DNA from: Amaurobius ferox
Lineage: Eukaryota; Arthropoda; Arachnida; Araneae; Amaurobiidae
DNA length: 64,000 bases
Direction: 5' to 3'
NCBI GenBank assembly: GCA_951213105.1
Contig: OX578140.1
Span: forward strand, 29,551,780-29,615,779
The notes beneath the pieces are model-generated. The model was not told where the DNA came from. It did no database searches and saw only the letters and a list, made by a program, of their open reading frames with translations. Every line of letters begins with the position of its first letter. Within the stretch, counting starts at the first letter, position 1. The position numbers were made by a program, and so were the translations under genes. Below, piece after piece: positions 1 through 11,505 of this stretch.

Positions 1-1291
1 GTTGGACATTTGGACACATAACATATGGAGCGATTTCTAATGAAGCGACACCGCATACAGGACTTTACAAAAAAGGAAGAAAATATTAGAATATTTGGGG
101 ATTTGCTAATTATGATCTTATCCAATGATTTACTCGATTTCTATAATGTAAAATTACTATAAAAAGGTTTAAAAGTTTATGTTGCTTAGAATGCAAGTCC
201 CAGCTATAAGAATAGAAGTCAAATCTCTAATACTTTTTAAAAATTATTGAAAACTACAAATAATTCACAAAACTGTTCGTTTCAGTATCTTGAAAATTGA
301 TTTATTCGCTTCCTCGTGGAAAAAAAAATACGTACAAAATGACTACTCCGAATTAAAAACTTTTGATTTTTTTAAAATTTAATTTCAAAAAAGTTTAAAA
401 TAGCCGCATTTTGGTAGCATCGCGAATTTCGTCACTGAGGATAATCTTTGAAATTTTAGCATCCCATAGATACGAAGAAAATTATCTCACAGGAACGAAG
501 GGGAGGGGGAGGGATGCGCGCGTGGAGACACTCTGGCTCCTAGTCTATTAGTATAGTGAATGATTGATTACACCTTGTTACATTTTAACTGAATTATTTA
601 TTAATTATGCTCAGTAGTTATAGACATTAGCATTAAACTCTTCCTTTCGTCAATAGTTTCATATTAATTGCTTTTAACTGGGAGATGAATTATGGAATTC
701 ACTATATATTTAATTTAATACCAAAATATGAGACCAGGCTTTCAATGTTACTACTTTGGGTACTTGACTAACAGATAGAAGCCAACAGATAGAATAGAGC
801 ACGTCTTTGAAGTTCATGGCCAGTGGAAGAATTGCATCAGATTCTGCTTCTAGCAAACTCTCGTGACTTCAACATCGTCCTCACACATCATTGTTTTTCG
901 CTGTCTCTATCGTCTCTGTATTTTATATCAAAATGTTTTGTGGAGTTATCCGAAAACCTTGCTTCGGGTCTTCTTTCTTGCATATATTGGCCCAAAGTAG
1001 ATTTTTTAATCGGTTTTCATCATCTTATTGGATCTCCAGTGAATTTAAAACCAGAAAATGCCCTCACAGTTACCCGGGTTGTAAAGCAAGGATTAATTGA
1101 ATTAATTTATTAAGTTTTTCAAAAGCCGTAGTCGCTTGTTGCGCAAACACATGCGTTACTGCGCTATAAGCGCCTAAACATACCTTAGCCCTTTGACGTA
1201 ATACACCTTGGGCCGGGCTCTGGGCACACCGATCACTACGCCTTAATACGACTACGTATTATGCCTTAAATGCTCCTATAGCTCTCTGAGA
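1..1291. other. AT-rich non-coding stretch
   Basis: No gene, RNA or repeat boundary could be recognised here. Open frames of up to about 95 codons occur near 820-1110 but have no recognisable motif and overlap each other in different frames, as expected by chance. A G-rich patch lies near 500-530. Confidence 0.5.
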
Positions 1292-1483
1292 GCGAGTAAT
1301 ACGCCCAAAAAGAAGCTCTTTTGATGCTCCCCAAAAAAGCTTTTGTGATGCACCCAAAATAAGTTCTTTTGATACGCCCGAAATATGCTCTTTTGATACG
1401 CCCGAAATATGCTCTTTTGATACGCTCGAAATAGGCTCTTTTGATACGCTCGAAATAGGCTCTTTTGATACGCCCTAAATAGA
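1292..1483. repeat. 24-bp minisatellite, about 8 copies
   Basis: The unit is CTCTTTTGATACGCCCGAAA plus four bases (about ATATG/ATAGG). Seven clear head-to-tail copies run 1316-1483, and a diverged copy precedes them. Because 24 is a multiple of 3, the minus strand stays open and reads an 8-residue repeat (FRAYQKS-like); I take that as a by-product of the period, not as a gene. A further decayed unit is visible near 1521-1550. Confidence 0.85.
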
Positions 1484-1499
1484 CGTTTTGTACATTTTA

Positions 1500-3033
1500 C
1501 AGGCATAATATGAGCGAAATAATCTCCTCTGATACGTCCCAAATAAGTGAGCGGGGCGCATTTAAATGGCTTTTTCTGAATGATAAATACTTAAAAAATT
1601 CTGCCATAATTTTTTTGATCGCTAAAAAATCGATTTGTCCGCAAAATAAAAAAATTACTCTGCGATGTAATTTATTGCTATGGGACAAAGAAGAATAACC
1701 TGTTCTCAGAGGAAATATTGCATTTCGGACTTATGCTATAAGAGTGAAAAATAATGAGTGGTTTTAATTCAAAATTCATAGATAATTCAGGGATAGGTTA
1801 ATTATTTTTTTTAATACAATGAGAAAATATCACACAATATTGAAGTCATTAGAATTGTGCGAATCTTCAATTTTTGGATACGACAATATACAAGCAATAT
1901 ACATATGAAACACCATAAACGTTTCATATTTTGACAAGTTGTGAAAAATGTACTTTTTATAAAGGAATAATTTTATGAATTTGGTGAGATCACTGAAAAG
2001 GTTTTTCATCGATCTTTTCGATGGTGGAAACTCTGTGATAATAATATTTTTGATCTCTAAAGAACCAATATGTGCGAAAATCATCGCTCAAAATGCTTTT
2101 TAACATTTAATAACAATTGAATGAACAGTAACAATTCAATATCAGAATATATAATATATATAATCAGAAATATACATCAGAATATATATAATAAATAACA
2201 ATTTCGTACATTTAATGAAATTTATTTTTTATACACGGTTTTATTTCGTTTGGTTTCTCTGTTTGTTTGTTCGGCTGTAAATCAAATTTTGACCCACTTT
2301 TCTTTTCACCGATTTTCTTGACATTTTACACGTGAGAGACCAGCCGAGTAAAGTGATTTGTTTGTGTGCGCTTTCTGCTCTTAATATATCGTGATCAATA
2401 ATTCCTGCACTGTTTCAAAGTTTAATTGACCTGATTTCCTGTTGCTGTTTCGACCTGTTTATTTTGCTGCTTTTGTTTGTGATTGAGCTATTTGTTTTAT
2501 ATTCCCTTGACGGTCCTGCTTATTACCTGGGCCGGCTTACTGTGTTTTCCTAATATTCTGCCATGTTCTCCGTGTTTGTTTTTGTGTTCATTGTGCTTTT
2601 TAATTTTGTGCTCGCGTGTTTTCTTCTATGTTGTATATAGTGCATATTGTTTCTCCCTTTTTGGCTATCCTTTTCTTTAAAAAAATAATGTAAAATTATT
2701 AATTATTCACCCTCTTTATGGATATTTTGATAACTGCTGTGACTTTGGTCCTTTTTACTCGCTTTACATATTTCCGATGCAATTTTACCAATTTTCTGAT
2801 AATTTCCCCCTGAATTTTAGGTCGTCTCTGGAGCTTTTATTCTCCTATTTAAATTTTTAATAATTGAAAATTTTTAATCTTTGTTGCCTCTATTCCTTTC
2901 TCCTGTCGACTTTTCCCCTACACATCCTTTTTCATTATACGACTGCTGTGAAACTGTATTTTATATATTACGTCAAATGTAAAACTTTCCGCGGCCGTTC
3001 GATGACCACGGAGATCGGTTTCAGCTGATCTCC
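1500..3033. other. Non-coding stretch, pyrimidine-rich 2230-2960
   Basis: No gene was recognised. The plus strand is strongly T/C-rich between about 2230 and 2960, with many TTT/CTT/TGT runs, and TA-rich around 2140-2200. No repeat copy elsewhere in the window matches it. Confidence 0.4.
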
Positions 3034-3170
3034 TTTCCCGGTCGTCCAAACAACTGCTCACGTCCTAGGACGAGTCGGAGGGTCTGGGTTTTCAACACAC
3101 ACGTATTCCCGGCCACTCAAACTGTTGCTCGTACCCTAGGGTGAGTCGAGTGGTCTGAGTTTTCGACATT
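3034..3170 (+). repeat. Two diverged tandem copies of the SINE 3' tail
   Basis: Two units (about 3034-3100 and 3104-3170) have the same layout as the 3' tail of the SINEs at 13151 and 44324: TTCCCGGTCGTCCAAAC, then a self-complementary core, then GGTCTGGGTTTTCAAC. They differ from each other and from the young copies at many positions, so they are old. The half-sites (GTCGTCC and GGAGGGTC) can still partly pair. Confidence 0.55.
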
Positions 3171-3179
3171 CGACATACA

Positions 3180-4298
3180 CATATTTGCGATGACAATTCG
3201 GTTAATTTAATTGCGATTAATTTAATTAATTAATTACTTTAATTACGTTTGGCGATTACGATTGTTATGAATAATTACGAATAAAATGTAATTATGAATG
3301 CTGTTAACAATTATAATCTTGTTGTTAATTCGAATAATTTTTAACTGATAACCATATAATTTGTTTACATTTGAAACCGTGTGCGGTTTATAATCAGTTA
3401 AATTTCGAATTAAATATTTATCAGAGCAGAGATTCGGTTACTTATGTTACTATGAAACGTAACCAAAAAGTCAACAATCTTATCGAACTAAGAATGAAAT
3501 TCGAAAATGCTCTAGAGCTACTGGTGGTCCTCCAGAAATATGTGCAGGAGAAGTAAATTTTGGAGTTTTTATAAATGCAGTGAATTGTACTATTGGAAAA
3601 TGGATGGTAAATGTCAACATTCCGGAGCTGGGCGGTTTAAAGCAATTACAAAAAGTACAAAACATTCATATTGCTACCTAGTATTATGTAAATTCATTCT
3701 CAAAGTCGAAATTTATTAAGGTGTGGATCTCAGGAGTTTTAAAAATGCCATAAACAAAGTGAATTTCCACGCTGCTCATTTTATTTTATATCTCTTATCC
3801 TATAGGACATCGATAATATCTAGCAATTTTATGATTAATAAGTGAATATCTGATGCCCACAACTCGTTATTTGCATTTGCTTCATTTAGTGCTCATGTTA
3901 GAGATTTAACGAGCAGGAACACTAAAATTCAATAAGAAATACACATAACAAACACAGCATACATATTTTCAACTGTCCGAACATATGACTCTATTCTTTA
4001 TTATTACAACAGCAAAAAACATTAGTTATTCATAATTGTTATTTATTTCATATTTTAAAAACAGAGCTTCCCTCGGGGTAGCCAGTGGGGCCAGAGGCGA
4101 TAGTATGCGAAAAATAAACATGGTGAAAAGTCTCCAACATAATTGCAGTATATTGATGGGCGAAACAGAATAATTGATGTATAAGCAATTTATGTTAGTA
4201 TTACGTAACACTAAGGGTACAAAATTGTGTGTATAATTAATGATTTTAGTTGCATTCATATATGAACTTAATGTTAAAGTGGTGCATATAAGCATGAC
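3180..4298. other. Non-coding stretch downstream of the first receptor gene
   Basis: AT-rich, with TTAATTAAT runs near 3200-3330. Short open frames (about 60-90 codons) around 3370-3665 and 4026-4295 carry no recognised motif. It lies 3' of the minus-strand receptor gene and may include its untranslated region. Confidence 0.4.
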
Positions 4299-5429
4299 CT
4301 ACTGCATCAGAACTCCAATAGTTATTATAACTCCTGCCGTTTTTACCAAACTGACTTTATTTAATTCCGAAGTTTCCCATAGTGTGAAGGACATATCTGT
4401 TTCAGTAGTATCCAAAAGTGTTGATAAATTCAACGAATCCTGTACGCTTAAAACCGAGTGATATTCATTGCAGGCGCTTATGCATTCTTGTACCTCACCA
4501 CGGCTCTTCCGCCATGTATCGTTGACCCTCGATCCGACAAAGCACAAGATGATCACCCGAAGTATTATAAATACAACCATCATTGAGAAATAAATGAACT
4601 TTCCATCTCCAAGGTCACCTTTATATTGCTTGTGTATAAAAAAGAACAATGAAGTTAATGCCTGGCTGTAGATTATAAATGCATTTAATGAAGTTACATC
4701 TTCGATTTGAGTGTGGATATTCTTCAATGTTGAATATAAATCTAGACTTTTTCTTATATTTTCTGATGTTGGATATCTTTTCATTTTCTGCAGGTGACAC
4801 AGAAAGGTTTTCAGCTGCGTTTGTTCGAAAGATATGTACATCAAGCAAAAGAGAACCGCTACAATAGTTGGAAAGGAACTTGCGTTAAGCGTATAAGATA
4901 CTTTAAATATATAAACAACGGAACTTAAAGTTGAATATGAGATATTATATCTGAAAGAAATCCATGAATAATGATTCAAAGAAATTTTCTTCATGTCTGT
5001 ATCAGTTGCATAAAGGCATAAGATAAGAGGAATGCATAAACATATTACGCAAGTAAAAGTAATGAATCTGGTGTAAAGATATGAAGATGATGGATGATAA
5101 TTTTTCATCCCACATTTTACGATACCTGACACTTTCTTCAATTTCTTCCACTTCATTAATATAACAAATCTCAATAATAAAGTTAAGAAGTTTGAAACTG
5201 GTGTAGTTATTCTAACCAAAATACTTCCTTTTTCTGTAAACAGAAAATTTATGGAAATGACAAATGCGTACACAGAAAATGCAGTAAAATACATTGAGGT
5301 TAAATACTGCAGCATTTTCATCACTATTTTCTTGATTTTTTTCTTATTGCCGAGATTTATTTTCACGTATGAAAATGTTAAAAACGACAAAGTTGTAACA
5401 ATTATCTTGAAATCTGAAGTGAGAGCCAT
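4299..5429 (-). CDS. Gustatory-receptor-like 7TM protein, intact
   Basis: Single-exon open frame of 376 codons. I start at the ATG at 5429 because the same start gives exactly the same length in the paralogue at 61618; the frame is open slightly upstream through GTG codons. The protein has several long hydrophobic segments separated by short basic loops. The start contains TSDFKIIVTTLSFLTF, a conserved middle part holds CHLQKMKRYPTSENIR, and the C-terminal helix ends KTAGVIITIGVLMQ. That last helix resembles the TYhhhhhQ signature of insect and arthropod gustatory receptors (7tm_7 family), although Tyr is replaced by Ile here. Such proteins are ligand-gated cation channels in the sensory neuron membrane. 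It is one of four related minus-strand loci in the window, pointing to a local tandem family. Another divergent chemoreceptor class is possible. Confidence 0.65.
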   Translation of the reverse strand: MALTSDFKIIVTTLSFLTFSYVKINLGNKKKIKKIVMKMLQYLTSMYFTAFSVYAFVISINFLFTEKGSILVRITTPVSNFLTLLLRFVILMKWKKLKKVSGIVKCGMKNYHPSSSYLYTRFITFTCVICLCIPLILCLYATDTDMKKISLNHYSWISFRYNISYSTLSSVVYIFKVSYTLNASSFPTIVAVLFCLMYISFEQTQLKTFLCHLQKMKRYPTSENIRKSLDLYSTLKNIHTQIEDVTSLNAFIIYSQALTSLFFFIHKQYKGDLGDGKFIYFSMMVVFIILRVIILCFVGSRVNDTWRKSRGEVQECISACNEYHSVLSVQDSLNLSTLLDTTETDMSFTLWETSELNKVSLVKTAGVIITIGVLMQ

Positions 5430-6215
5430 GTTTAGTTCAGACACCACTTTTGTATTTAAAGGTCCTTTTCTAAAGAAATTTAGCTTTAAAATGGTTAAGT
5501 GGTGTCTTCATAAATATACTGAAGATAAAAGTTATTAAATAGTTCTTAATTGATGAATGATTGATATGTTTACATGAGTTTTTTTTTCGTTTCAGGTTCA
5601 TTTTATAATTGTTCTCCAATCAATACTTTGTTTGTAAACCTGTATATTTGAAACAACATTATCTGCTTTCTTTCGAAAATCTTTTGTTAATTTTTGTATA
5701 CAAAAGCACTTTGTATTGTTACAAAATGTGCGAACATAAATATTTGTGTTTTAACGTTATACTAAAGAACTGAATTAAAAAATAACATTTTAACAAAGGC
5801 AATATTAAATTTTGCAAACTATGATATTTACCACATTGTTTTCAAAATATATACACTTGTTTACATATAATACTTATTGAAAGTATTATCGAATAAATGC
5901 CATTAAGTTTCTTTATAAAAATTGTTAAAACACTTTCACTTACTGAAATTAAAACTTTCTAAAGCGAACGTTGATATTCCAATCTTTTCATTAAGTGCCG
6001 ATGAAACAAAGTTCTAACAGAACCAAAACAGACAATGCCGCAAATTCCGAATTTTAATTTCATCTCAACGTATGTGAGTAAATGCATAAAATATAAGGAT
6101 CCAGACCTTTTCACACCCATATTCCGAGTTGCTTATGTTGCATTGTATAATTCCTGTTGCATTCCTTTACCAGCAAGCAAATAAATTTTACATTATTTTC
6201 TCTACATCATAGTAT
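5430..6215. other. Upstream region of the first receptor gene
   Basis: AT-rich non-coding sequence 5' of the minus-strand receptor gene. The motif GAATAAATGCCATTAAG near 5890-5907 also occurs in the arms of the hairpin at 14636. No promoter element can be named with confidence. Confidence 0.35.
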
Positions 6216-7221
6216 AATATATAGGGAAAGTATTGTGACGGGCTCGAAAATTCGAATTCGAGTTTTTGACGGAAGAGCACATTTCAAGCATCCCTGAACG
6301 CGATTCAAACATTTTCGAGATGATATCTCTGTGTGGGAGTGTATGTATGTGTTCTTATGTCTATGAGTCTGTGATATTTCACGAATGAATGGAGCGTTTT
6401 GAACTTAATTTAGTACGATTATAACAATCTTTGAATACTGGAACTCTATTGATTTAAAACCCGATCGCATGTTTGAAAGACACCGAAATTTTTGAAAGAA
6501 TTTTTTAAAAAATTCATAAAAAACTCCCAGAACATTCAATAATGTTAAATAAGTAATCATTTTATACGTAATATTTTATTTTCTAAAATGAGTCACATAA
6601 ACTTTAGAACGGTAACTTGAGCCGTTCTTAAGAATTACCGTTTTTCAAATAAATGTATCTAAAGAAAATCTGATGTGGGCAGCATATGACTTTCCTTATA
6701 TAATGCAATGAATTTACAACTTTTACAGTAAAAGAAAATTGCTTATAGTGGATACTTATATTCTTTCCAAGATATTGACATTTCGTCAATTTGTTATCAT
6801 TTTCATTGAGAGTCCTATTTATCCATTTGGCAAGATTTTCGTCAATTTGGCAATATTAAAAAAAGTCGCCAAGTTGGCGACATTCCGCCAAACTCGTCGC
6901 CACAATCTTGGCAAGCGTTATGGATGGAGAAATAAGTTATTCTTATAGAATATTGCCGTTCAAATACAAAAGTATTATTCAAAGTATCTTTTCTCGTGAA
7001 TGGAACGAGCTAGATCCACGAGAATGATGTCACCAAACTTATCGCACGAGATTACATATGAAAAGTGAACATGTTTCTCAGCAGTTAATATCTTTACTTT
7101 CCTTATATACATAATATAAAAAGAAAATATTGTGACGTGGTCGAAAATTCGAATTCGAGTTTTCGACGGGAGAGCACGTTTCAAGCATCCCTGATCACGA
7201 ATCAAACATTTTTGAGGTGAT

Positions 7222-7274
7222 GTCTGTGTGTGTGTGTGTGTGTGTGAAAGTATGTTTGTGTGTGTGTGTGTGTG
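7222..7274. repeat. (GT)n microsatellite
   Basis: Interrupted GT dinucleotide tract inside a plus-oriented X repeat unit. Confidence 0.85.
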
Positions 7275-8360
7275 TCAGTGAGCCTGTGGAGACGATATCT
7301 CACGAACGAATGGAGCGATTCGAATGAAATTTGGTACAAAAATCATAATCCATGAATACTGGAAACCTATGTTTTTAAACGCAATCGAATGTTCAGAACC
7401 CCCCTAAATTTTCGAGTGAAATGTTGAAAAAATCATCAAAAAATTAAAACCTTTAATAAAGTAACGCAAATAGACATGTCTTATGTAATTTTTTTTTAGA
7501 AAACGATTGACATAAACTTTAGAACGCTAGCATGGACCGTTATCGAGATATTGCACATTTTTCAAATAAATTTATAAAAAATCTCATAAATTAAAAAAAT
7601 ATATTAACTGTTGAGAAACATGTTTACATTTCATATGTAATATCATACGATAAACTGAGTGACATCATTCTCGTGGATCTCGCTCGTTCCATTCATGAGA
7701 AAAGATACTTTGAGTAATACTTTTGTAATTGAACGCCAATATTCATTTATCTGCTATAAGAATAACTTATTTCTCCATTCGTAACACTTGGCGAGATTTT
7801 GGCGACGAATTTGGCGAAATGTTGCCAACTTGGCGACTTTTTTAAATGTTGCCAAATTAACGAAAATCTCGCCAAATGGATAAAAATGACGCTAAATCAA
7901 TGAAAATGAAGAATAATTGACGAAAATTCAATATCTTGGAAAGAATATAAGTATCTACTATAAGAATAACCTATTGCTTTTACTGTAAAAGTAGTAAATT
8001 CATTGCATTATATAAGGAAAATCATGTGCTGCCCACATCAGATGTTTTTTTAATTTATTGAATTTTTTTATAAATTTATTTGAAAAATGTGCAATATCAC
8101 GCGAACGGTTCATGTTAACTTTTTAAAGATTATGTCAATTGTTTTCTAAGGGAAAATTACATAAAAGACGTCTATTTGCATAATTTTATTAAAGGTTTTA
8201 ATTTTTTGATGAATTTTTCAAAATTTCACTCGAAAATTTAGAGGGGTTCTTAACATTCGATTGTGCTTAAAAACAATAGGCTTCCAGTATTCACGGATTG
8301 TAATTTTTGTACAAAATTTCTTTTGAATCACTCCATTTGTTCGTGAGATATCGTTTACAC

Positions 8361-8490
8361 AGACTGACGCACACACACGCGCGCGCACACACTCACACAC
8401 ACACACACACACATACTTTCACACACACACACACACACACACATACTTTCACACACACACATACATTCACATACACACACACACACACAG
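8361..8490. repeat. (CA)n microsatellite
   Basis: Long interrupted CA tract with ACTTTCACA and ACATTCACA interruptions. It is the inverted counterpart of the GT tract at 7222 and sits inside a minus-oriented X unit. Confidence 0.9.
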
Positions 8491-8607
8491 GCACCACCTC
8501 AAAATTCTTCGATTCGTGAGCAGGGATTCTTGAAACGTGCTCTCCCGTCGAAAACTCAAATTTGAATTTTCGACTCCGTCTTAATACTTTCCTTATACAT
8601 TATATGT

Positions 8608-8954
8608 ATATGTTACCGGCAATGTATGAAAGCCGGCATTCTATAAAATACCTAGGCATTATATGGAATACCGAAAACTGGTCGGCAATCTATGAAACGA
8701 TTAACATTTCACACATTTCCTAGGCATTCTATAGAATGTCAAATGGCAAACCGGCAAAGTATGAAATATAACTCCGATTCATTCCTTTTTTCATACTTTG
8801 CCTAAATAGCATTTGCCATTCTATAGAATGCCTAGGTATTATATACAATATAAAGTGTATAATAATTCTCATATTTCATACTTTGCCTAAAAACGGCCGG
8901 TATTCTATAAAATGCCAAGGAATTCTGTAGAATGCCGGCATTTCTTACAGTGTA
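8608..8954. mobile_element. Small TIR element (MITE-like), about 345 bp
   Basis: The ends form an imperfect inverted repeat of about 35 bp: TGTTACCGGCAATGTA on the left and TACAGTGTAGGTAACA on the right, each followed inward by GCCGGCATTCT. The interior is made of short palindromes (CATTCTATAGAATG, CCTAGG) and repeats of CATACTTTGCCTA. No open reading frame is present. It sits next to the end of an X unit. The target duplication could not be assigned. Confidence 0.6.
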
Positions 8955-9029
8955 GGTAACAAATATAAGGAAAGTAATTAGATAAAATTAAACATTAGAA
9001 TCTATCATCAAATATGTAAAACAGTGATA

Positions 9030-9450
9030 AATTTAGCGATTTTGATGACTAATTTGGCACCAATTTGGCGCTAAATTAGTCACCAAAATGTCGCCAATTT
9101 GGCGACATTTTAATACGGTGCCAAATTGTTGAAAATAACGCTAAAGTAATGGAAATGACATCAAATTGTTGAAATTACAATTAACGTATTTTAATATATT
9201 GGAGCATATTGCTTAGCAGATAAGTTAATTGGGTACTTCAAAATAAATTAATATGCTATAATCCAGAAAAGAGCGAAATGCCAGTGTAATTTTCAACGTT
9301 AAAAACATTGAGTCGTTTTTTTTCCCAAATGGCCAGGCACACATTGAGTCGTGGATCTTATTCATCACTATATCACAGTAAAATAAGTAAAATACTTGCA
9401 TTATGTATGGAAAGCCATGTGCTGCCTCCAGCAGAATTTTTTATGTGGAA
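9030..9450 (-). repeat. Degenerate Y-type repeat
   Basis: Contains clustered TTTGGCGCTAAATTAGTCACC and TCGCCAATTTGGCGACATT motifs and ends with AAAGCCATGTGCTGCC, matching the minus-oriented Y unit at 7604-8045. Strongly diverged. Confidence 0.45.
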
Positions 9451-9519
9451 AACCCAGGCCGTCCGACTCATCCAGAGGACTTGAGCAACTATTTGGACGA
9501 CCGGAGAATTTTTTATGTG
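9433..9519 (-). mobile_element. Retroposed SINE/LINE 3' tail only, with target duplications
   Basis: A segment of about 57 bp (9448-9504) in reverse orientation (AAAACCCAGGCCGTCCGACT...GACCGG) matches the 3' tail of the SINE family. It is flanked by a perfect 15-bp direct repeat AGAATTTTTTATGTG at 9433-9447 and 9505-9519. This is the hallmark of target-primed retroposition with extreme 5' truncation. Confidence 0.75.
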
Positions 9520-9659
9520 TTATCGTTATTAAATTATCCTTTTAACAAATTTCTTAGAAATCCTTTAATAATATATTTTTCAAGTTCTAAAGAGAACAAT
9601 AAAGTTGATGAATTTTATGCATTAAGCTGATTTGTTCGTAATATATTATTGCAAGTTAA

Positions 9660-11500
9660 TATATGAAGGGCTCGGGCGTAAATCATGGTAGCTAATACTT
9701 TTGTCGTTTTGAGATGCGTGTATTTCAATAATTAAAAATATATAAATTAATATATTTATACCTTGATTTAAAATTTTTTAAATTATATATATTCTGTCAT
9801 TATTTAGGATTATGCAACACTGGCTGTGACCTTTAAATAGTTTTTTATTGACATAAAATAAAAGTTTTAAAATATGTAACTTAAAAATATGTGCACTTAC
9901 CATACTTTACTTAGAATGAAGAGCATGATAAATTCAAATATTTTTTTCTCCTGTGTTTGACATAATTTACTTGAAATATAAATCTAGGTAAATGTTAGTC
10001 ACATCAAAATAAGACGTATGAAATAAAAAAATATGAGACATTAAATAAATTTTATACAAATTCGTTTTTGAACAATGAATGTTTTAATGAACTTAAAACT
10101 GGAACCTTCTTAGCACAGAGATGGTCAATATGTTTAAATAATCGGTATCATATGACTGTGACATTAAAACTACTTGGGTTTTAAACCCTTGTAATATTAA
10201 TAATGAATTGGTGGGATCCACTTCAGACAAGTTAACACATCAGACAGTTTCCGAGCTAGAAATACAAAAGAAGAGTCGTACTTTTCCTGGATACCTAAAC
10301 AAAATTTGTTGCAAATACAGATGGTCTTCCCATTTTTCTAAGAGTGACACTGTACATTGGTTACATGTAGTTATCAGAAATGTTTTATTTACTCAAAATT
10401 TCGAAGCTAAGTTCTATTCGTACACATGCCTTATATCTACTATAAAAGACTCTGCTTATGGCTGGCGAAAATATTTTCTAAATTCAGAAACACTGAGAAA
10501 ATGAGTATTCTATATTTGATAAAATTATAAAAGACTTCATTTTCTGAGAAATTTTGAGGACATTCAGCCATTCACGTGGAGAAAAATATATTTGTAATCT
10601 GCCTGGACGTGTTTTTCCACCAAAGAAAACTCTTTATCTGATAGTAGTATTGTGCGTCCAACTTGATGAAAACTGTGTACCATATTTTAAAATTTATTAA
10701 GAGCCAATAATCGAAGCAATAGTCCAACAATGGTCCAATTCTTATTCTGACCAGAGCAGCTGTTACAGAGTTCAAAGTATTTTAAGAGACGACTTCCATC
10801 TTATCAGCTCCTCTATTTGTGGCACTTTCATCCCACACGTAGAAATAACCTTGGTTATCAGAATAGCAATGTATGCTGAAATTAAAACAAATTAATTTCT
10901 TTTTATAGAATGTTGGTCTTATAGACTCCGATCTCGACCAAACTTCGCCAAAATTATTTCGATTTCTGTTATTAAATTTCGCATATTATCAGGATCCTGA
11001 ATGAAAGAAAATGAAAAAATATCCCCATTAAGACTTTCTAATGAAACAGAAACATATACCTTAAAATACATCTGTCATTTCAAGAAGACAATGGAATCAG
11101 CATGAACAAACGTAGTTAAACATTTAGAATACATTTCGTAACAAGTAAACAAAAAATAAGTACACACATCTAAACACACTTTTATCTTTTATTGCTTAAA
11201 GCTTTAAAAGACAATTTTTCAAACCTACTAGAAAAATTATTGTAAAACAAGACGAAAATTATATATAGTATGTACAACAGTTACCACATTATTTAGAAGT
11301 ATTTGCATACATATTTTTCATTCGTCTTATTTTCTCGGTCTTTTTCGGAATTTAAAGGCGGGTTGGTGTCGGCGTTATAGCCAGGATCTTTATCTGAATC
11401 GTCAATATCATTTAAAAGTTCCTTACATTCCTAGTTGTAAGAAGAATTTAAATTACTCTTTCCTCCTCCTGTAAATAAAGCCTTCCTCAGCTATTTTTAA
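9660..11500. other. Non-coding stretch
   Basis: Part of 9560-9660 (AAGAGAACAATAAAGTTGATG...GCAAGTTAATATATG) matches the duplicated unit at 14365-14640. The rest is AT-rich. An open frame of 98 codons at 10208-10504 has no recognised motif. Nothing else seen. Confidence 0.4.
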
Positions 11501-11505
11501 CACTT

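Larger units (their letters stand above)
6216..8600. repeat. Composite inverted-repeat block (X+ Y+ X+ Y- X-)
   Basis: Two repeat units alternate. X (about 450-550 bp) begins near TATAAGGAAAGTATTGTGACG, contains CGAAAATTCGAATTCGAGTT and a GT/CA tract: plus copies at about 6216-6660 and 7116-7600, a minus copy at about 8045-8600. Y (about 440 bp) contains CTTTCCTTATATAATGCAAT and a cluster of TTGGCGA-type motifs: a plus copy at about 6668-7115 and a minus copy at about 7604-8045. X+Y+ therefore faces Y-X- with one extra X between, making a very large imperfect palindrome. Further X and Y copies occur at 41285-41500 (X), 9030-9450 and 57185-57420 (Y). No protein is encoded; non-autonomous DNA elements are the likeliest identity. 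Confidence 0.65.

Noticed and set aside
1276..1542. Minus-strand frame with FRAYQKS repeats
   Set aside because: Produced by a 24-bp minisatellite whose period is a multiple of three; no start context or flanking coding sequence.
8307..8519. His-Thr repeat frame
   Set aside because: Translation of a (CA)n microsatellite.
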